DNA of 64,000 nt from Candidatus Rubrivivax defluviihabitans (GCA_016709385.1 JADJMW010000001.1:646806-710805), one strand, 5' to 3'. Positions 52,246-60,680 are shown, numbered from the stretch's first letter. The notes: a model not told the origin generated them from the letters alone. Numbers and translations are program-made.

Positions 52246-53456
52246 CGAAGGCTTTCGGTGTAGGAAACGATGCGCCGGGCGGCTTCCAGGCATTCCGCCA
52301 GCGGCGCCACCAGTGCCATGCGGATGCGGCCCTGGCCCGGATTTGCGGGGCGGGCGAGGTTGGGGCCGGGCATGTCGCGCGCCAACAGGCGGCCGGGCAG
52401 GACGTTGACATTGTATTGAGCGAGCAGGCCGCGGGCCCAGGCGATCTCGTCGCCGCCACCGGGGATGCCGGCCCAGAGGTAGAACGCAGCGTCGGGCAGC
52501 GCCACGTCCAGCACCTGGGCCAGCAGCGGCGTCACCTGCTCGAACTTGGCGCGGTAGAGCGCGCGGTTGGCCACCACGTGCGTTTCGTCGTTCCAGGCCG
52601 CGATGCTGGCGCGCTGCACCACCGGCCCCATGGCGCTGCCGTGGTAGGTGCGGTAGAGCAGGAAGGCCTTGAGCAGCGCGGCGTCGCCGGCCACGAAGCC
52701 CGAGCGCAGCCCGGGCACGTTGCTGCGCTTCGAAAGGCTGGTGAAGGCGACCAGGTTGCGGAAATCGTCGCGGCCCAGTGCGCGGGCGGCCTGCAGGCTG
52801 CCCAGCGGGGCTTCGCGGCCGAACCAGATCTCGGAATAACACTCGTCGCTGGCGATGACGAAACCGTGGCGGTCGCTCAGCTCGAAGAGCTGCCGCCATT
52901 CGGCCATCGGCATCACCGCGCCGGTGGGATTGCCGGGCGAGCAGACGTAGAGCAGCTGCGTGCGCGCCCAGGTGGCCTCTGGCACGCTGGTCCAGTCGGC
53001 GGCGAAATGGCGCGCCGGGTCGCTGGCGACGAAGGCGGTTCGCGCCCCGGCGAGCAGCGCCGCGCCTTCGTAGATCTGATAAAAGGGGTTGGGGCAGACC
53101 ACGGTGGCACCCGGTCTCGTGGGGTCGATGACGGTCTGCGCAAAGGCGAACAGCGCCTCGCGCGAGCCGTTCACCGGCAGCACCTGCGTGGCGGCGTCGA
53201 GCGACACGCCGTAGCGCCGCCGCACCCAGCCGGCGATGGTTTCGCGCAAGGCGGGTTCACCCAGGGTGGACGGGTAGGAGGACAGCCCTGGCAGCGCAGC
53301 CACCAGCGCTTGCTCGATCAGCGCCGGCGTGGCGTGCCTGGGCTCACCGATGCCCAGGCTGATGGCGGGCAGGCCGGCGGGCGGTTGGAGGTCGCGCGTG
53401 AGCTCGCGCCAGCGTTCGAACGGGTAGGGGTGCAGTCGCGCCAGCAGCGGGTTCAT
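52242..53456 (-). CDS. dapC: N-succinyldiaminopimelate aminotransferase
   Basis: A 404-residue class I aminotransferase. The PLP lysine is in FTSLSKRSNVPGLRSGF; the cofactor region shows VCPNPFYQIYEGAA, SPGNPTGAV, and SDECYSEIW. The opening MNPLLARLHPYPFERWREL is characteristic of beta-proteobacterial DapC. It makes N-succinyl-LL-2,6-diaminopimelate from the keto compound with glutamate. It is the first gene of the operon and is divergent from the AlkB-like gene over 51 bases, which should hold the promoter. Confidence 0.94.
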   Translation of the reverse strand: MNPLLARLHPYPFERWRELTRDLQPPAGLPAISLGIGEPRHATPALIEQALVAALPGLSSYPSTLGEPALRETIAGWVRRRYGVSLDAATQVLPVNGSREALFAFAQTVIDPTRPGATVVCPNPFYQIYEGAALLAGARTAFVASDPARHFAADWTSVPEATWARTQLLYVCSPGNPTGAVMPMAEWRQLFELSDRHGFVIASDECYSEIWFGREAPLGSLQAARALGRDDFRNLVAFTSLSKRSNVPGLRSGFVAGDAALLKAFLLYRTYHGSAMGPVVQRASIAAWNDETHVVANRALYRAKFEQVTPLLAQVLDVALPDAAFYLWAGIPGGGDEIAWARGLLAQYNVNVLPGRLLARDMPGPNLARPANPGQGRIRMALVAPLAECLEAARRIVSYTESLR

Positions 53457-53507
53457 GCCGGGATTATCCTGAAGGGCGATCGGCTTGCCGCGGCCGATGA
53501 TGAGGCC

Positions 53508-54527
53508 ATGAAAGACTGGACCCGCTGCCGATTTGCACTGGCCTGGCTGATGCCGATCTCGGTGGGCGCGGCGGCCTGGGTTTCGCCCTGGGCGGCCTGG
53601 GGCACGATGCTGGGCATCCAGGTGCTGCTGGCGATGGCCGAGCGGGTGCCGGCACTGCGGCATTCACCGCCGGCCGCGCCGCAGTCGGCCTGGCACCGCT
53701 TCTGCCTGCGGCTGCATGTGCCGCTGCAGGCGGCGCTGCTGGCCTGGGGACTGTGGCTGGTGACCACGAGCGAGATGTCTGCCGCCGCGGCCGTGGCGCT
53801 CGGCATGGGAGTGGGCGGTGTCACCGGCAGCCAGGGCATCACCTTCGCACATGAACTCGGCCATGCCCGTTCGCGCCTCGACCGCTTGCTGGCCTGGGCG
53901 CTGATGGCCAGCGTCAACTATGCGCATTTCATGGTCGAGCATTACCGCGGCCATCACCCGCGCGCCGCCACCTTCGACGACCCGGCGTCGGCGCGCCGTG
54001 GCGAGAGCCTGTGGCGCTTCCTGCCACGCACGCTGGCCGGCAGTTGGGCCAGCGCCTGGCGGCTGGAGGCGCAGCAGGGGCGGCAACTGCGTCGCGGCTG
54101 GGGTCGCAGCCCGCTGCTGTGGGCGACGGCGCTGCAGGCGGCGTGGCTGGCGATCGTGGCCGTCTGGCTGGGGCCGCTGGCGCTGTTGTTCTGGGCGGTG
54201 CAGTCGGCCTACGCGGTATTCCTGCTCGAGGCCATCAACTACATCGAGCACTACGGCCTGCAGCGCCGAACGGAAAACGGCCGGCGCGAAGCCTTCGGCG
54301 TGCAGCACGCGTGGAATGCCGACGGCCTGCTGACCAATTCGATGATTGCCAACCTGCAGCGCCACAGCGACCACCACATGCACGCCTGGAAGCCGTATGC
54401 CGAACTGGAGCCGCTGCCCGGACCGCAATTGCCCACCGGTTATGCCGGCTGCCTTTTCCTGGCCTCGGTGCCGCCGCTGTGGTTCAGGGTCATGGAGGCG
54501 CGGCTGCAGGGTCTGGACCAGGCCTGA
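53508..54527 (+). CDS. AlkB-type membrane hydroxylase (alkane 1-monooxygenase family)
   Basis: A 339-residue membrane di-iron enzyme of the alkane hydroxylase group. The histidine motifs are HELGHARS, EHYRGHH and LQRHSDHHMHAWKPY, plus the AlkB-specific NYIEHYGL; these set it apart from ordinary desaturases. About six membrane helices are visible. It hydroxylates terminal carbons of alkanes or fatty acids and needs rubredoxin, not found nearby. Start ATG has GAGG upstream. It stands right before the accessory region, whose first recombinase-like sequence begins 420 bases later. Confidence 0.88.
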   Translation: MKDWTRCRFALAWLMPISVGAAAWVSPWAAWGTMLGIQVLLAMAERVPALRHSPPAAPQSAWHRFCLRLHVPLQAALLAWGLWLVTTSEMSAAAAVALGMGVGGVTGSQGITFAHELGHARSRLDRLLAWALMASVNYAHFMVEHYRGHHPRAATFDDPASARRGESLWRFLPRTLAGSWASAWRLEAQQGRQLRRGWGRSPLLWATALQAAWLAIVAVWLGPLALLFWAVQSAYAVFLLEAINYIEHYGLQRRTENGRREAFGVQHAWNADGLLTNSMIANLQRHSDHHMHAWKPYAELEPLPGPQLPTGYAGCLFLASVPPLWFRVMEARLQGLDQA

Positions 54528-54749
54528 GTCGGCCGGCAATCCTGGCATGAGAACCCAGTGAGAGCCTTTCATGACGGCCAGGTGATCCCCGTGTGGCAGC
54601 AGGCTGGGTGCGGCGCCGCGACAACGGTCGGGACCGCTTGCTGTCAGGTATGTTCAACCACCTCCAGACAGGCGCCAGATCGGCACCAGCCGACACCAGA
54701 AAGCAAAACGCCGAGAAAGACGCAAGTCCTTCTAGCCGGTGGCTTTTCT
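54528..54749. other. Boundary spacer between core chromosome and accessory region
   Basis: No gene is recognisable in this 222-base stretch. Its last 60 bases are A-rich and contain AGCCGGTGGCTTTTCTT, a short four-pair stem followed by T residues, directly beside the tRNA-like repeat. It could be a worn terminator that once followed a tRNA gene on the minus strand or a gene on the plus strand. Confidence 0.35.
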
Positions 54750-54795
54750 TGGAGCCCCGACCTGGGCTCGAACGAGGGACCTACGCATCGACAGT
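54750..54795 (-). repeat. Decayed tRNA-Asn 3'-half copy (attachment-site-like)
   Basis: These 46 bases match the tRNA-Asn fragment at 61289-61334 at 40 positions, including CCCCGACCTGGGCTCGAAC. The six changes fall in the acceptor stem, T stem and anticodon arm, so it is no longer a functional tRNA part. It stands about 150 bases before a recombinase remnant, as its sister copy does before the intact recombinase. Confidence 0.7.
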
Positions 54796-54947
54796 CACGG
54801 CGGGCTGGTCTGTCTGGAACGGTCCGGAACATGCTGGGAGAGAGAAAATCATAATTGGATCAATGGGTTAGGCCGTTCCTGTTGTCTCACGATGTCCCGA
54901 TCGATCGCATTTGAGCTCGCCATTTCTCGGACACCTGTCGGACGCGC

Positions 54948-55174
54948 ATGCCCCTCCTCGCCGTGCGTGCCGTGGACGCCCACCGCCCAAGAACACAGCC
55001 CTGCAAGATCACGCTGGACCGGGGACTGCAGCTTGGGATCGCACCGGACGGCGCACGAACGCTTCTGGTCCGCTACACCGTCATGGCCTTCGAGCGACCT
55101 TTGCCAGCCTCGCAGAGGAACTCGGCTCTTCTGCGTTGCTCAAGCGGATGTTGAATCATGCTGCAGCGGGCGGC
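54948..55174 (+). pseudogene. Tyrosine recombinase remnant, internally deleted
   Basis: The first 45 codons (MPLLAVRAVDAHRPRTQPCK..., ending LLVRYTV) are a close relative of the N-terminal arm-binding domain of the recombinase at 61497. The next codons jump, in another frame, to HGLRATFASLAEELGSSALL and KRMLNHAAAGG (55082-55174), which match residues 360-390 of that recombinase. About 930 bases of the middle and the end with the catalytic Tyr are missing. In the intact copy, CGGTACA occurs both where the N-terminal part ends (61620-61626) and where the C-terminal part begins (62555-62569), so a deletion between short repeats is likely. The DNA upstream, from the tRNA-like repeat on, is also homologous between the copies. 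Confidence 0.85.
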
Positions 55175-55264
55175 CCACACGCGGCGGGGCGGCGTGGCCT
55201 GCCGCGGCAGTTCGCCCTCGAGGGTCGAGATCCCGTGCCCGGCCCGGGCGGCCCTCGCGTGCGC

Positions 55265-56731
55265 TCAGCATTGCTGCGCCCGCAGCCGCATCGTCAGCCC
55301 GACCGGGGCCATCGCGAAGGCGAGCTTCTCCCGGGCGATCTGGCCGTCGGGCGTGTCCACGCTGTCCAGTTCGAAGCGCCCGAGCAGCGTGGCCATCGCC
55401 ATCTTCATCTCCAGCAGCGCCAGGTAGCGCCCGGGGCAGATGCGCGGGCCGGCACCGAAGGGCATCGAGATGCGCCGTGCCGATCCGGCCAGTGCCGCCG
55501 CACCGCCAACGCCCGCCGCCAGCCAGCGCTCGGGCTCGAATGCGGCGGCGCGCGGCACATGCTCTTCGCTGACACTGTCGCGCCGCATCACCGTCGTCAC
55601 CACCATGCCCTTGGGCACCTGCACGTCGGCCAGCGTGGTGTCGGCCAGTGCCTGCACCACGAGCAGCGGCGCCACCGGCTTGAGGCGCATGGTCTCGTGC
55701 GTGCAGGCCTCGATGAAGTCCAGCTGCGCGATCTCGTCCCAGGTCGGGCGGGCCGGGTCGGCGACGACGGCCCGCACCTCGGCCTGCGCACGCTGCAGCG
55801 CCGCCGGGTGGCGCCACAGCAGGTGGATCATCCAGGCGATGGTGTTGGCGGTGGTGTCCTCGCCGGCCAGCAGCATGGTCAGCACGTTGCCGCTGACCTG
55901 CTTGTCGTCGATGCCGCTGCCGGGTTCGTCGGCCGCGGCGAGCATGGCCTCGAGCAGGTTCTCGGGGTGCTCGCGGCGGCCCGGATCGGCCACCAGGCGC
56001 GCCCGGGCCTGGGCGATGAAGCCGTCGACCGCCTTGTTCACCTCGGCCACGCCGCGTTCCAGCTCGCGGTCGGCCGCGCTGCGCCACCAGCGCCAGATCG
56101 GCAGGGGTGACAGCAGCCGCCGGCCAAGCGCCGGGAAGATCTTGTCCAGGTGGTGCTGCAGCACGTTGCCTTCGGTCTCCAGCGTGTTGACCTCGGCACC
56201 GAAAGCCAGGCCCGCGATGGTGTCCACCGTGTAGCGCATCAGGTCGGCCTGCAGGTCGATCGTCTGGTCCTGCTGGGCGGCCTTCTGCCAGCGCCGCGCC
56301 AGCGCCGCGGCCACCTGCTGGAGTGCGGGGAAGTAGCGCTTCACGTGCGCCGGGTCGAAGCCCGACATCACCATGCGGCGCTGGCGCTTCCAGACCTCGC
56401 CGTTGACGGCAAAAAGCCCCGGCTGCATGCCCATCTCGGTCCAGACCGTTTCGAGCGCGCTGGTGCGGCGAAAGCCCTCGGGCCGGTCGCGCAGCACCCG
56501 AGCGACGAGGGCGTGGTCGCCGATCACCATCACGCGCCGGGGACCGATGCGCAGGCGGTAGATCGGCCCGTACTCTTCACACCAGCGCTGCATCTGCAGG
56601 TGCGACGCGCGGCTGTCGAGTTGCAGCGCGTTGCCGACGACCGGGTAGGGGCGCGGGCCGGGCAACTCGTCGTAGCGGCGCAGGCGGGTCGTGGCCGGGG
56701 CGGCGGTTCGGTCGGGGGTTTCGAGGTCCAT
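55265..56731 (-). CDS. Cytochrome P450
   Basis: A 488-residue P450 with the heme-binding loop FGAGPRICPGRYLA (Cys432), the ExxR helix in CTHETMRLKPVAP, and the I-helix oxygen-activation motif LLAGEDTTANT. The N-terminus (DELPGPRPYPVVGNALQLD) and overall length resemble CYP102-head or CYP110-type bacterial fatty acid hydroxylases; there is no fused reductase and no ferredoxin gene nearby. It hydroxylates an unknown hydrophobic substrate. Start ATG at 56729-56731; the residues before it in the frame are arginine-rich and unlikely to be coding. Its end lies 90 bases from the recombinase remnant. Confidence 0.9.
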   Translation of the reverse strand: MDLETPDRTAAPATTRLRRYDELPGPRPYPVVGNALQLDSRASHLQMQRWCEEYGPIYRLRIGPRRVMVIGDHALVARVLRDRPEGFRRTSALETVWTEMGMQPGLFAVNGEVWKRQRRMVMSGFDPAHVKRYFPALQQVAAALARRWQKAAQQDQTIDLQADLMRYTVDTIAGLAFGAEVNTLETEGNVLQHHLDKIFPALGRRLLSPLPIWRWWRSAADRELERGVAEVNKAVDGFIAQARARLVADPGRREHPENLLEAMLAAADEPGSGIDDKQVSGNVLTMLLAGEDTTANTIAWMIHLLWRHPAALQRAQAEVRAVVADPARPTWDEIAQLDFIEACTHETMRLKPVAPLLVVQALADTTLADVQVPKGMVVTTVMRRDSVSEEHVPRAAAFEPERWLAAGVGGAAALAGSARRISMPFGAGPRICPGRYLALLEMKMAMATLLGRFELDSVDTPDGQIAREKLAFAMAPVGLTMRLRAQQC

Positions 56732-57205
56732 CGGCGAATCCTTGGCGGCTGTCCGTGGCGGGCGAAGTGTGCCCGAAGCAGCGCTGCAGCGAAAGCGCAA
56801 TGCCCGTCTTGTCTGGGTGGGTAGCCGACGACGACGCGTCGGCTCCATCATCGGTGCAACCTCGAAATGGTTTCGCCGTTCCGAGCCGGCTGGTCGCGAG
56901 TACCTGGAGTTGGCCGGGACCGTCTGTGGCCATCCTCAGGCGACTGGCGCCGTGAATCCGGATGGCAGGTTCAGGGTGGCGAATCCAGCGCGGCGGTTGT
57001 GAAGGTTCGACCCAGATCGGCCATCGAGCTGCCGGGATTGACCCGCGAAGCAGTCCTTGGCTGGCGCAGCAGAAGCCGTGGCACGAGCACCGCCAGCCGC
57101 CGCATGAAATCCAGTGGCGACATCACCCGCCGACTGGTGCGGGTGCGGGCGCTCCGGGGCGTGATCGCCAGCCAGCGCTGGGCGCGCTCGCGCCCTGCAG
57201 GCACG
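56732..57205. other. Intergenic region with a possible IS91-like scrap
   Basis: 474 bases between the amidohydrolase end and the P450 start, both on the minus strand. No complete gene is seen. At 57076-57132 a minus-strand segment reads RRVMSPLDFMRRLAVLVPR, described separately. The rest looks like non-coding or degraded DNA and must hold the P450 promoter. Confidence 0.5.
57076..57132 (-). pseudogene. Fragment resembling an IS91-type transposase
   Basis: Nineteen codons, RRVMSPLDFMRRLAVLVPR, closely resemble the conserved V-MSPLEFMQRLAALVPR stretch near the C-terminus of IS91/Y2-type transposases as I remember them. The following RPRLHLIRFHG part of the family is absent. The match is short and no terminal repeats are visible, so this is a tentative remnant. 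Confidence 0.4.
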
Positions 57206-59146
57206 TCAGCGACTGGCCAAGCCAGCCGCCATGAGCGAGGTCAGCCGGAACATCGCGTCGTGCGCGCAGCCATCGGCGAGCACTCCGCGATGCCCGCCGA
57301 ATGCCACCAGCAATGGCGTGATGTCGGGCACACCGCCGTCGGCCCGCGCGCCGGTCTCGAGCCGGAAGATGGTCTTTCCCTCCTTGACTGTCTCGGTGAC
57401 CTTGATGTCGGCGATGGTGGTCGGTTCGACCGCCGTCGGGTCCTTCGACAGGATGGCGAAGTCGGCCAGCTTGCCACGCTCCAGGCTGCCCTTGGTCTTC
57501 TCCTCGAAGTGGTGGTAGGCCGGCCAGATCGTCATCGCCTTCAAGGCGGTGATGACATCGACCTTGTGCTCGGGGCCGACGATGCGGCCCGAGCCGCGGG
57601 CGCGGCGGGTGACGGTGGCGTCGAGCACGCGCATCGAATCCGGAAACGCCACCGGCGCGTCGTGGTGGCTGGAGAAGATCATGCCGCGCTTGCGCGCCCA
57701 GCCGGTGGGCGAGATATTCATGCCCGCTTGCGGGCCGACGGTGTGGTCCAGATGCCAGTCGCCCCAGTAGAACGTGTGCATCGGAAAGAGCGAGGGGATG
57801 ACGCCCAGCGCCTTGTAGCTGTCGAGCTGGTCCTCGCGCAGGAACTGGCCGTGGATCAGCACCGGGCGCAGCTTCTTCGCTTCGGGGAAGCGCGCCTGGG
57901 CCGCCCGGTGGGCGGAGATCAGCATGTCGGAGGCCCGCTCGCCGTTGGCGTGGGTGATGACCTGGATACCGTTCTCGGACGCCCATTGAACGGCATCCAT
58001 GACCTGCTCGCCCGACGCTGCGGCATAGCCGGAATAGCCTGCCGGGTAGTTGCCCACCGGTTTGTAGTACGGCTGGTCGCGCCAGGCCGTGAAACCCTGC
58101 GGGCTGCCGTCGATGGTGAGCTTGGCGCCTGCGACCCGGAAGCGGTTGGTGTAGGTGGGACTTTGGTTCGTCTTGATATACGCACGGTCGATCAGCACAT
58201 CAGGATAGGTCGCCACGTCGTTCGCAAAGCCGCCTTCGCCTGCCACCTGCCTCATGACGTCCGCCACCTGGGGCGAGGACCGACCCTCCTGGGCCGTGGT
58301 GTAGCCGAAACTCGCCCAGAGCTTGGCACCTTCGCGGGCAAAGATCTTCAAGCCTTCCGGGCCGACGCGGCCCATGACCACTGGACCCGCGGCGAAGAAT
58401 GCCGTCTCCTCCAGCGTGCCATTCGGCTCGGTCGTGCCCGGTTTGCGCTGGATGACGCCACCCGCCGGATCCTTGCTGCTGGCGTCGTAGCCCATCTCCT
58501 TCAGCATGATCGAATTGACTGTCGCCAGGTGGCTGGACTGGTGGATGATGACGACGGGGACGTCCTTGGATACGGCGTCCAGTTCTTCTTTGGTGGGATG
58601 GCGCAATTCCTTGAGCTGGGAGTTGTCGTAGCCGAAGGCGATGATGATCTTCGTCTTCTCGACGATCGCCGCGCTTTTCTGCGCCCAGTCGCGCAGCGTC
58701 TGCTGCAAGGATGCGATGTCCGTCACCTTGCCGTCCGGCGGCGCCAGCAGGTTGGCGGAGATGGCCTGCAGACCACCGATGACGACGTGCCCGTGGGCGT
58801 CCACGAAGCCGGGGACGAGGGTCTGGCCCTTCAGATCCACGAGCTGGGTTGCCGGGCCCTTCATTTTCATGATGTCGCTGCGCTTGCCCACGGCAAGGAT
58901 CTTGCCGTCGGCCACTGCAACAGCCTCGGCGCGCATGGCCTTGTCGTTCATGGTGATGATGGGGCCGCCCGACCAGATGCTGTCGGCAGTCTGCTGGGCC
59001 GATGCCGTGGTTGCGAAGACGATGCCCGCCAGCAGTGCGGAAACAATGCCGCTGATCTGCGCGGATTGCTGCCATGCGGAATGGGACGGGGATCCGTCTG
59101 ACAGGCACTGCAAAGGGCACCGTGTGATGGGGTTTCGATCGATCAT
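57206..59146 (-). CDS. Exported amidohydrolase (YtcJ-like)
   Basis: A 646-residue amidohydrolase-superfamily protein. A hydrophobic segment ISGIVSALLAGIVFATTASA (about residues 32-51) looks like a signal peptide with a long N-region. Metal-site elements follow: VPGFVDAHGHVV, ITHANGERASDML, LIHGQFLREDQ and FSSHHDAPVAFPD, and the end KGSLERGKLADFAILSKDP is the usual C-terminal strand. YtcJ-type enzymes hydrolyse C-N bonds of unknown amides in the periplasm. Base composition is visibly less G+C-rich than the flanking core genes, consistent with transfer. The Crp/Fnr regulator is divergent and may control it. Confidence 0.85.
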   Translation of the reverse strand: MIDRNPITRCPLQCLSDGSPSHSAWQQSAQISGIVSALLAGIVFATTASAQQTADSIWSGGPIITMNDKAMRAEAVAVADGKILAVGKRSDIMKMKGPATQLVDLKGQTLVPGFVDAHGHVVIGGLQAISANLLAPPDGKVTDIASLQQTLRDWAQKSAAIVEKTKIIIAFGYDNSQLKELRHPTKEELDAVSKDVPVVIIHQSSHLATVNSIMLKEMGYDASSKDPAGGVIQRKPGTTEPNGTLEETAFFAAGPVVMGRVGPEGLKIFAREGAKLWASFGYTTAQEGRSSPQVADVMRQVAGEGGFANDVATYPDVLIDRAYIKTNQSPTYTNRFRVAGAKLTIDGSPQGFTAWRDQPYYKPVGNYPAGYSGYAAASGEQVMDAVQWASENGIQVITHANGERASDMLISAHRAAQARFPEAKKLRPVLIHGQFLREDQLDSYKALGVIPSLFPMHTFYWGDWHLDHTVGPQAGMNISPTGWARKRGMIFSSHHDAPVAFPDSMRVLDATVTRRARGSGRIVGPEHKVDVITALKAMTIWPAYHHFEEKTKGSLERGKLADFAILSKDPTAVEPTTIADIKVTETVKEGKTIFRLETGARADGGVPDITPLLVAFGGHRGVLADGCAHDAMFRLTSLMAAGLASR

Positions 59147-59370
59147 GGGGTTGTTCCAGGATTTTTTGGGGGCTGTCAAGTCGTGCTTCGGGGTCGGCGG
59201 TATCTCGTGCGGCGGCGGATGGCTCAAACCATCCCAGGGCCAGGAGAGGTGGCAGCGGCGCAGTTGCGCCGAGAGTCGCCGGGCCGGACATCATTGACGC
59301 ACTCGCATGCTCTCGCTGCGTACACGTTGGCGCGATGCCGATGTGGATCATCCCCAATAACCTACCGGTC

Positions 59371-59392
59371 AGTTGTCAAAGTCTTGACAACT
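59371..59392. promoter_or_regulatory. Perfect inverted repeat, candidate Crp/Fnr-family operator
   Basis: AGTTGTCAA (59371-59379) and TTGACAACT (59384-59392) are exact complements around AGTC, containing TGTCA-N6-TGACA, the spacing of CRP-superfamily sites and the form of CooA sites. The right arm also supplies a TTGACA -35 hexamer. It lies between the divergent amidohydrolase and Crp/Fnr genes, 53 bases before the GTG preferred here. Confidence 0.7.
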
Positions 59393-59445
59393 CCCGGCCC
59401 GTCGCCAGACTCCCGCGACCTGTCCAAGCAACCGCCACGCTCCCC

Positions 59446-60105
59446 GTGTCGCCCGAAGCCCCCGAGATCGACGTCCTGCGCCGTGGCCGCTGGTTCGCTT
59501 CGCTGCCGTCGGCCCTGCAGACACGCATTTCCCAATTGGCCGTGCTACGGACGTTTCGCACAGGCCAGTACCTGTTGCGCGCGGGCGATCCGCCGCGCGG
59601 CATGTTCGGGCTGGTCAGCGGCCGCACACGACACATTTACGTGGTTGGCGAGGACCGCGAGGTGCTCTTGCACGTCGGCGGCCCGGGTCTGTGGACCGGC
59701 GAATACGTGCTGATATCGCGTGGCCGCTCGATCAACAGCGTGATTGCCGATGCACCGACCAGGGCACTTTTCCTGAGTGCGAAAGACTGGCAGCGCATCG
59801 TCGACGAGGAGCCGCGTTGGCTGAGCCACTTCGCCGTGCTGCTGGCCGAACGCTTTGCGACGGCCTTTCGAGCCTACGCCGAGGCACAGGCGCTGTCGCA
59901 CGACGAGTGGGTCTACGCCCGGCTGCGTTTGGTGGCGCAGGTCGAGCGCGAACACGGCGCAACGGCATCCCGGATCCAGCTCTCCCAGTCGCACCTGGCG
60001 AGCATGGTCGGTGTGTCGCGCCAGACCTTGAACGCGGCACTGGGGCGTCTGCAGAAGCGCGGGCTGTTGCGGGTGGGTTTTCGCCTGATCGAACTCGTCG
60101 ATTGA
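59446..60105 (+). CDS. Crp/Fnr family transcriptional regulator
   Basis: A regulator of 219 residues from the GTG at 59446. The N-terminal cyclic-nucleotide-binding-fold domain (LRTFRTGQYLLRAGDPPRGM, VLLHVGGPGLWTGEYVLI) lacks the Fnr cysteine cluster; the C-terminal helix-turn-helix is SQSHLASMVGVSRQTLNAAL with GRLQKRGLLRV behind it. An ATG at 59335 would add 37 residues but would place the perfect inverted repeat at 59371-59392 inside the coding sequence, so I prefer the later start; neither has a strong ribosome site. The effector is unknown. Divergent to the amidohydrolase, it may regulate that gene and itself. Confidence 0.85.
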   Translation: MSPEAPEIDVLRRGRWFASLPSALQTRISQLAVLRTFRTGQYLLRAGDPPRGMFGLVSGRTRHIYVVGEDREVLLHVGGPGLWTGEYVLISRGRSINSVIADAPTRALFLSAKDWQRIVDEEPRWLSHFAVLLAERFATAFRAYAEAQALSHDEWVYARLRLVAQVEREHGATASRIQLSQSHLASMVGVSRQTLNAALGRLQKRGLLRVGFRLIELVD

Positions 60106-60680
60106 CTGATGCGGCCGAGGCCAAACGAGGCCGGCCGCGGCGAGGTGGGCATTGACGCGCGCCGCTCGGTCTGAGGCGCACAGGTGCCTCGCGTACACGA
60201 GGAGGCAGCAAGCCGCTGTCCACCAACGACGGTCGATGGCCGGCTGCGTCAGTCCAGTGACCAGCGGCGGCCGGCGGCACGGCATGCCTTGCTGACGCCC
60301 AGCACGACACCCCCAGCAATGCTTGGCGCCGAGGTGCATGGGGGGGGGGGGGGGGGGGGGGCGGGCCCCGGGGGAGAATCACGGCCGGGGCGTCGTCGAA
60401 CAGCTGGCTTTGCTTTCGGGTTGCCGGCAAGAGGGCTTTGGCGAGTACACGGTTTTCGTGACACCGTCGGGGGCCGCGGGGCGGGGGTGCACACGCACAG
60501 TCGGATTGAGCCCCGCGCGGGCACCGGCCCCACCTGGCACACAGGCTTTGGCGTTGAGGCGGGGCGGCTAGTACCGACATAGCGAGGAGGCGGACAAGGT
60601 TCCAGGGGGCCGCTTGACGCACCACTCTAGGACACTTGTCCACCCAGGCCAGCCAGCCTCCTTGCCGGCAGGCCGAGTCG
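60106..60680. other. Gene-poor stretch with a 22-G homopolymer
   Basis: 575 bases without a credible gene; frames crossing it are broken or are runs of Pro/Gly caused by the homopolymer. It includes the G-tract at 60340-60361 and, near 60613, a TTGACG that may be a -35 element reading rightward, without a matching -10. Coding decay or a low-quality assembly spot could both produce this. Confidence 0.5.
60340..60361 (+). repeat. Homopolymer of 22 G
   Basis: An uninterrupted run of 22 guanines, followed by CGGGCCCCGGGGG. Nothing comparable occurs elsewhere in the window. Long G-tracts slip during replication and sequencing alike. Confidence 0.95.

Noticed and set aside
54739..55572. 277-codon plus-strand frame over the tRNA-like repeat and recombinase remnant
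   Set aside because: It reads through non-coding repeat DNA and out of frame across the remnant; the recombinase homology is in the other two frames.
56867..59101. 744-codon plus-strand frame opposite the amidohydrolase
   Set aside because: Repetitive Val/Arg/Asp/Gly composition from the complementary codons; the amidohydrolase frame carries signal peptide and metal motifs.
60184..60582. 132-codon frame crossing the G-tract
   Set aside because: Its centre is poly-Gly from the homopolymer, it has no ribosome site, and no part resembles a protein family.
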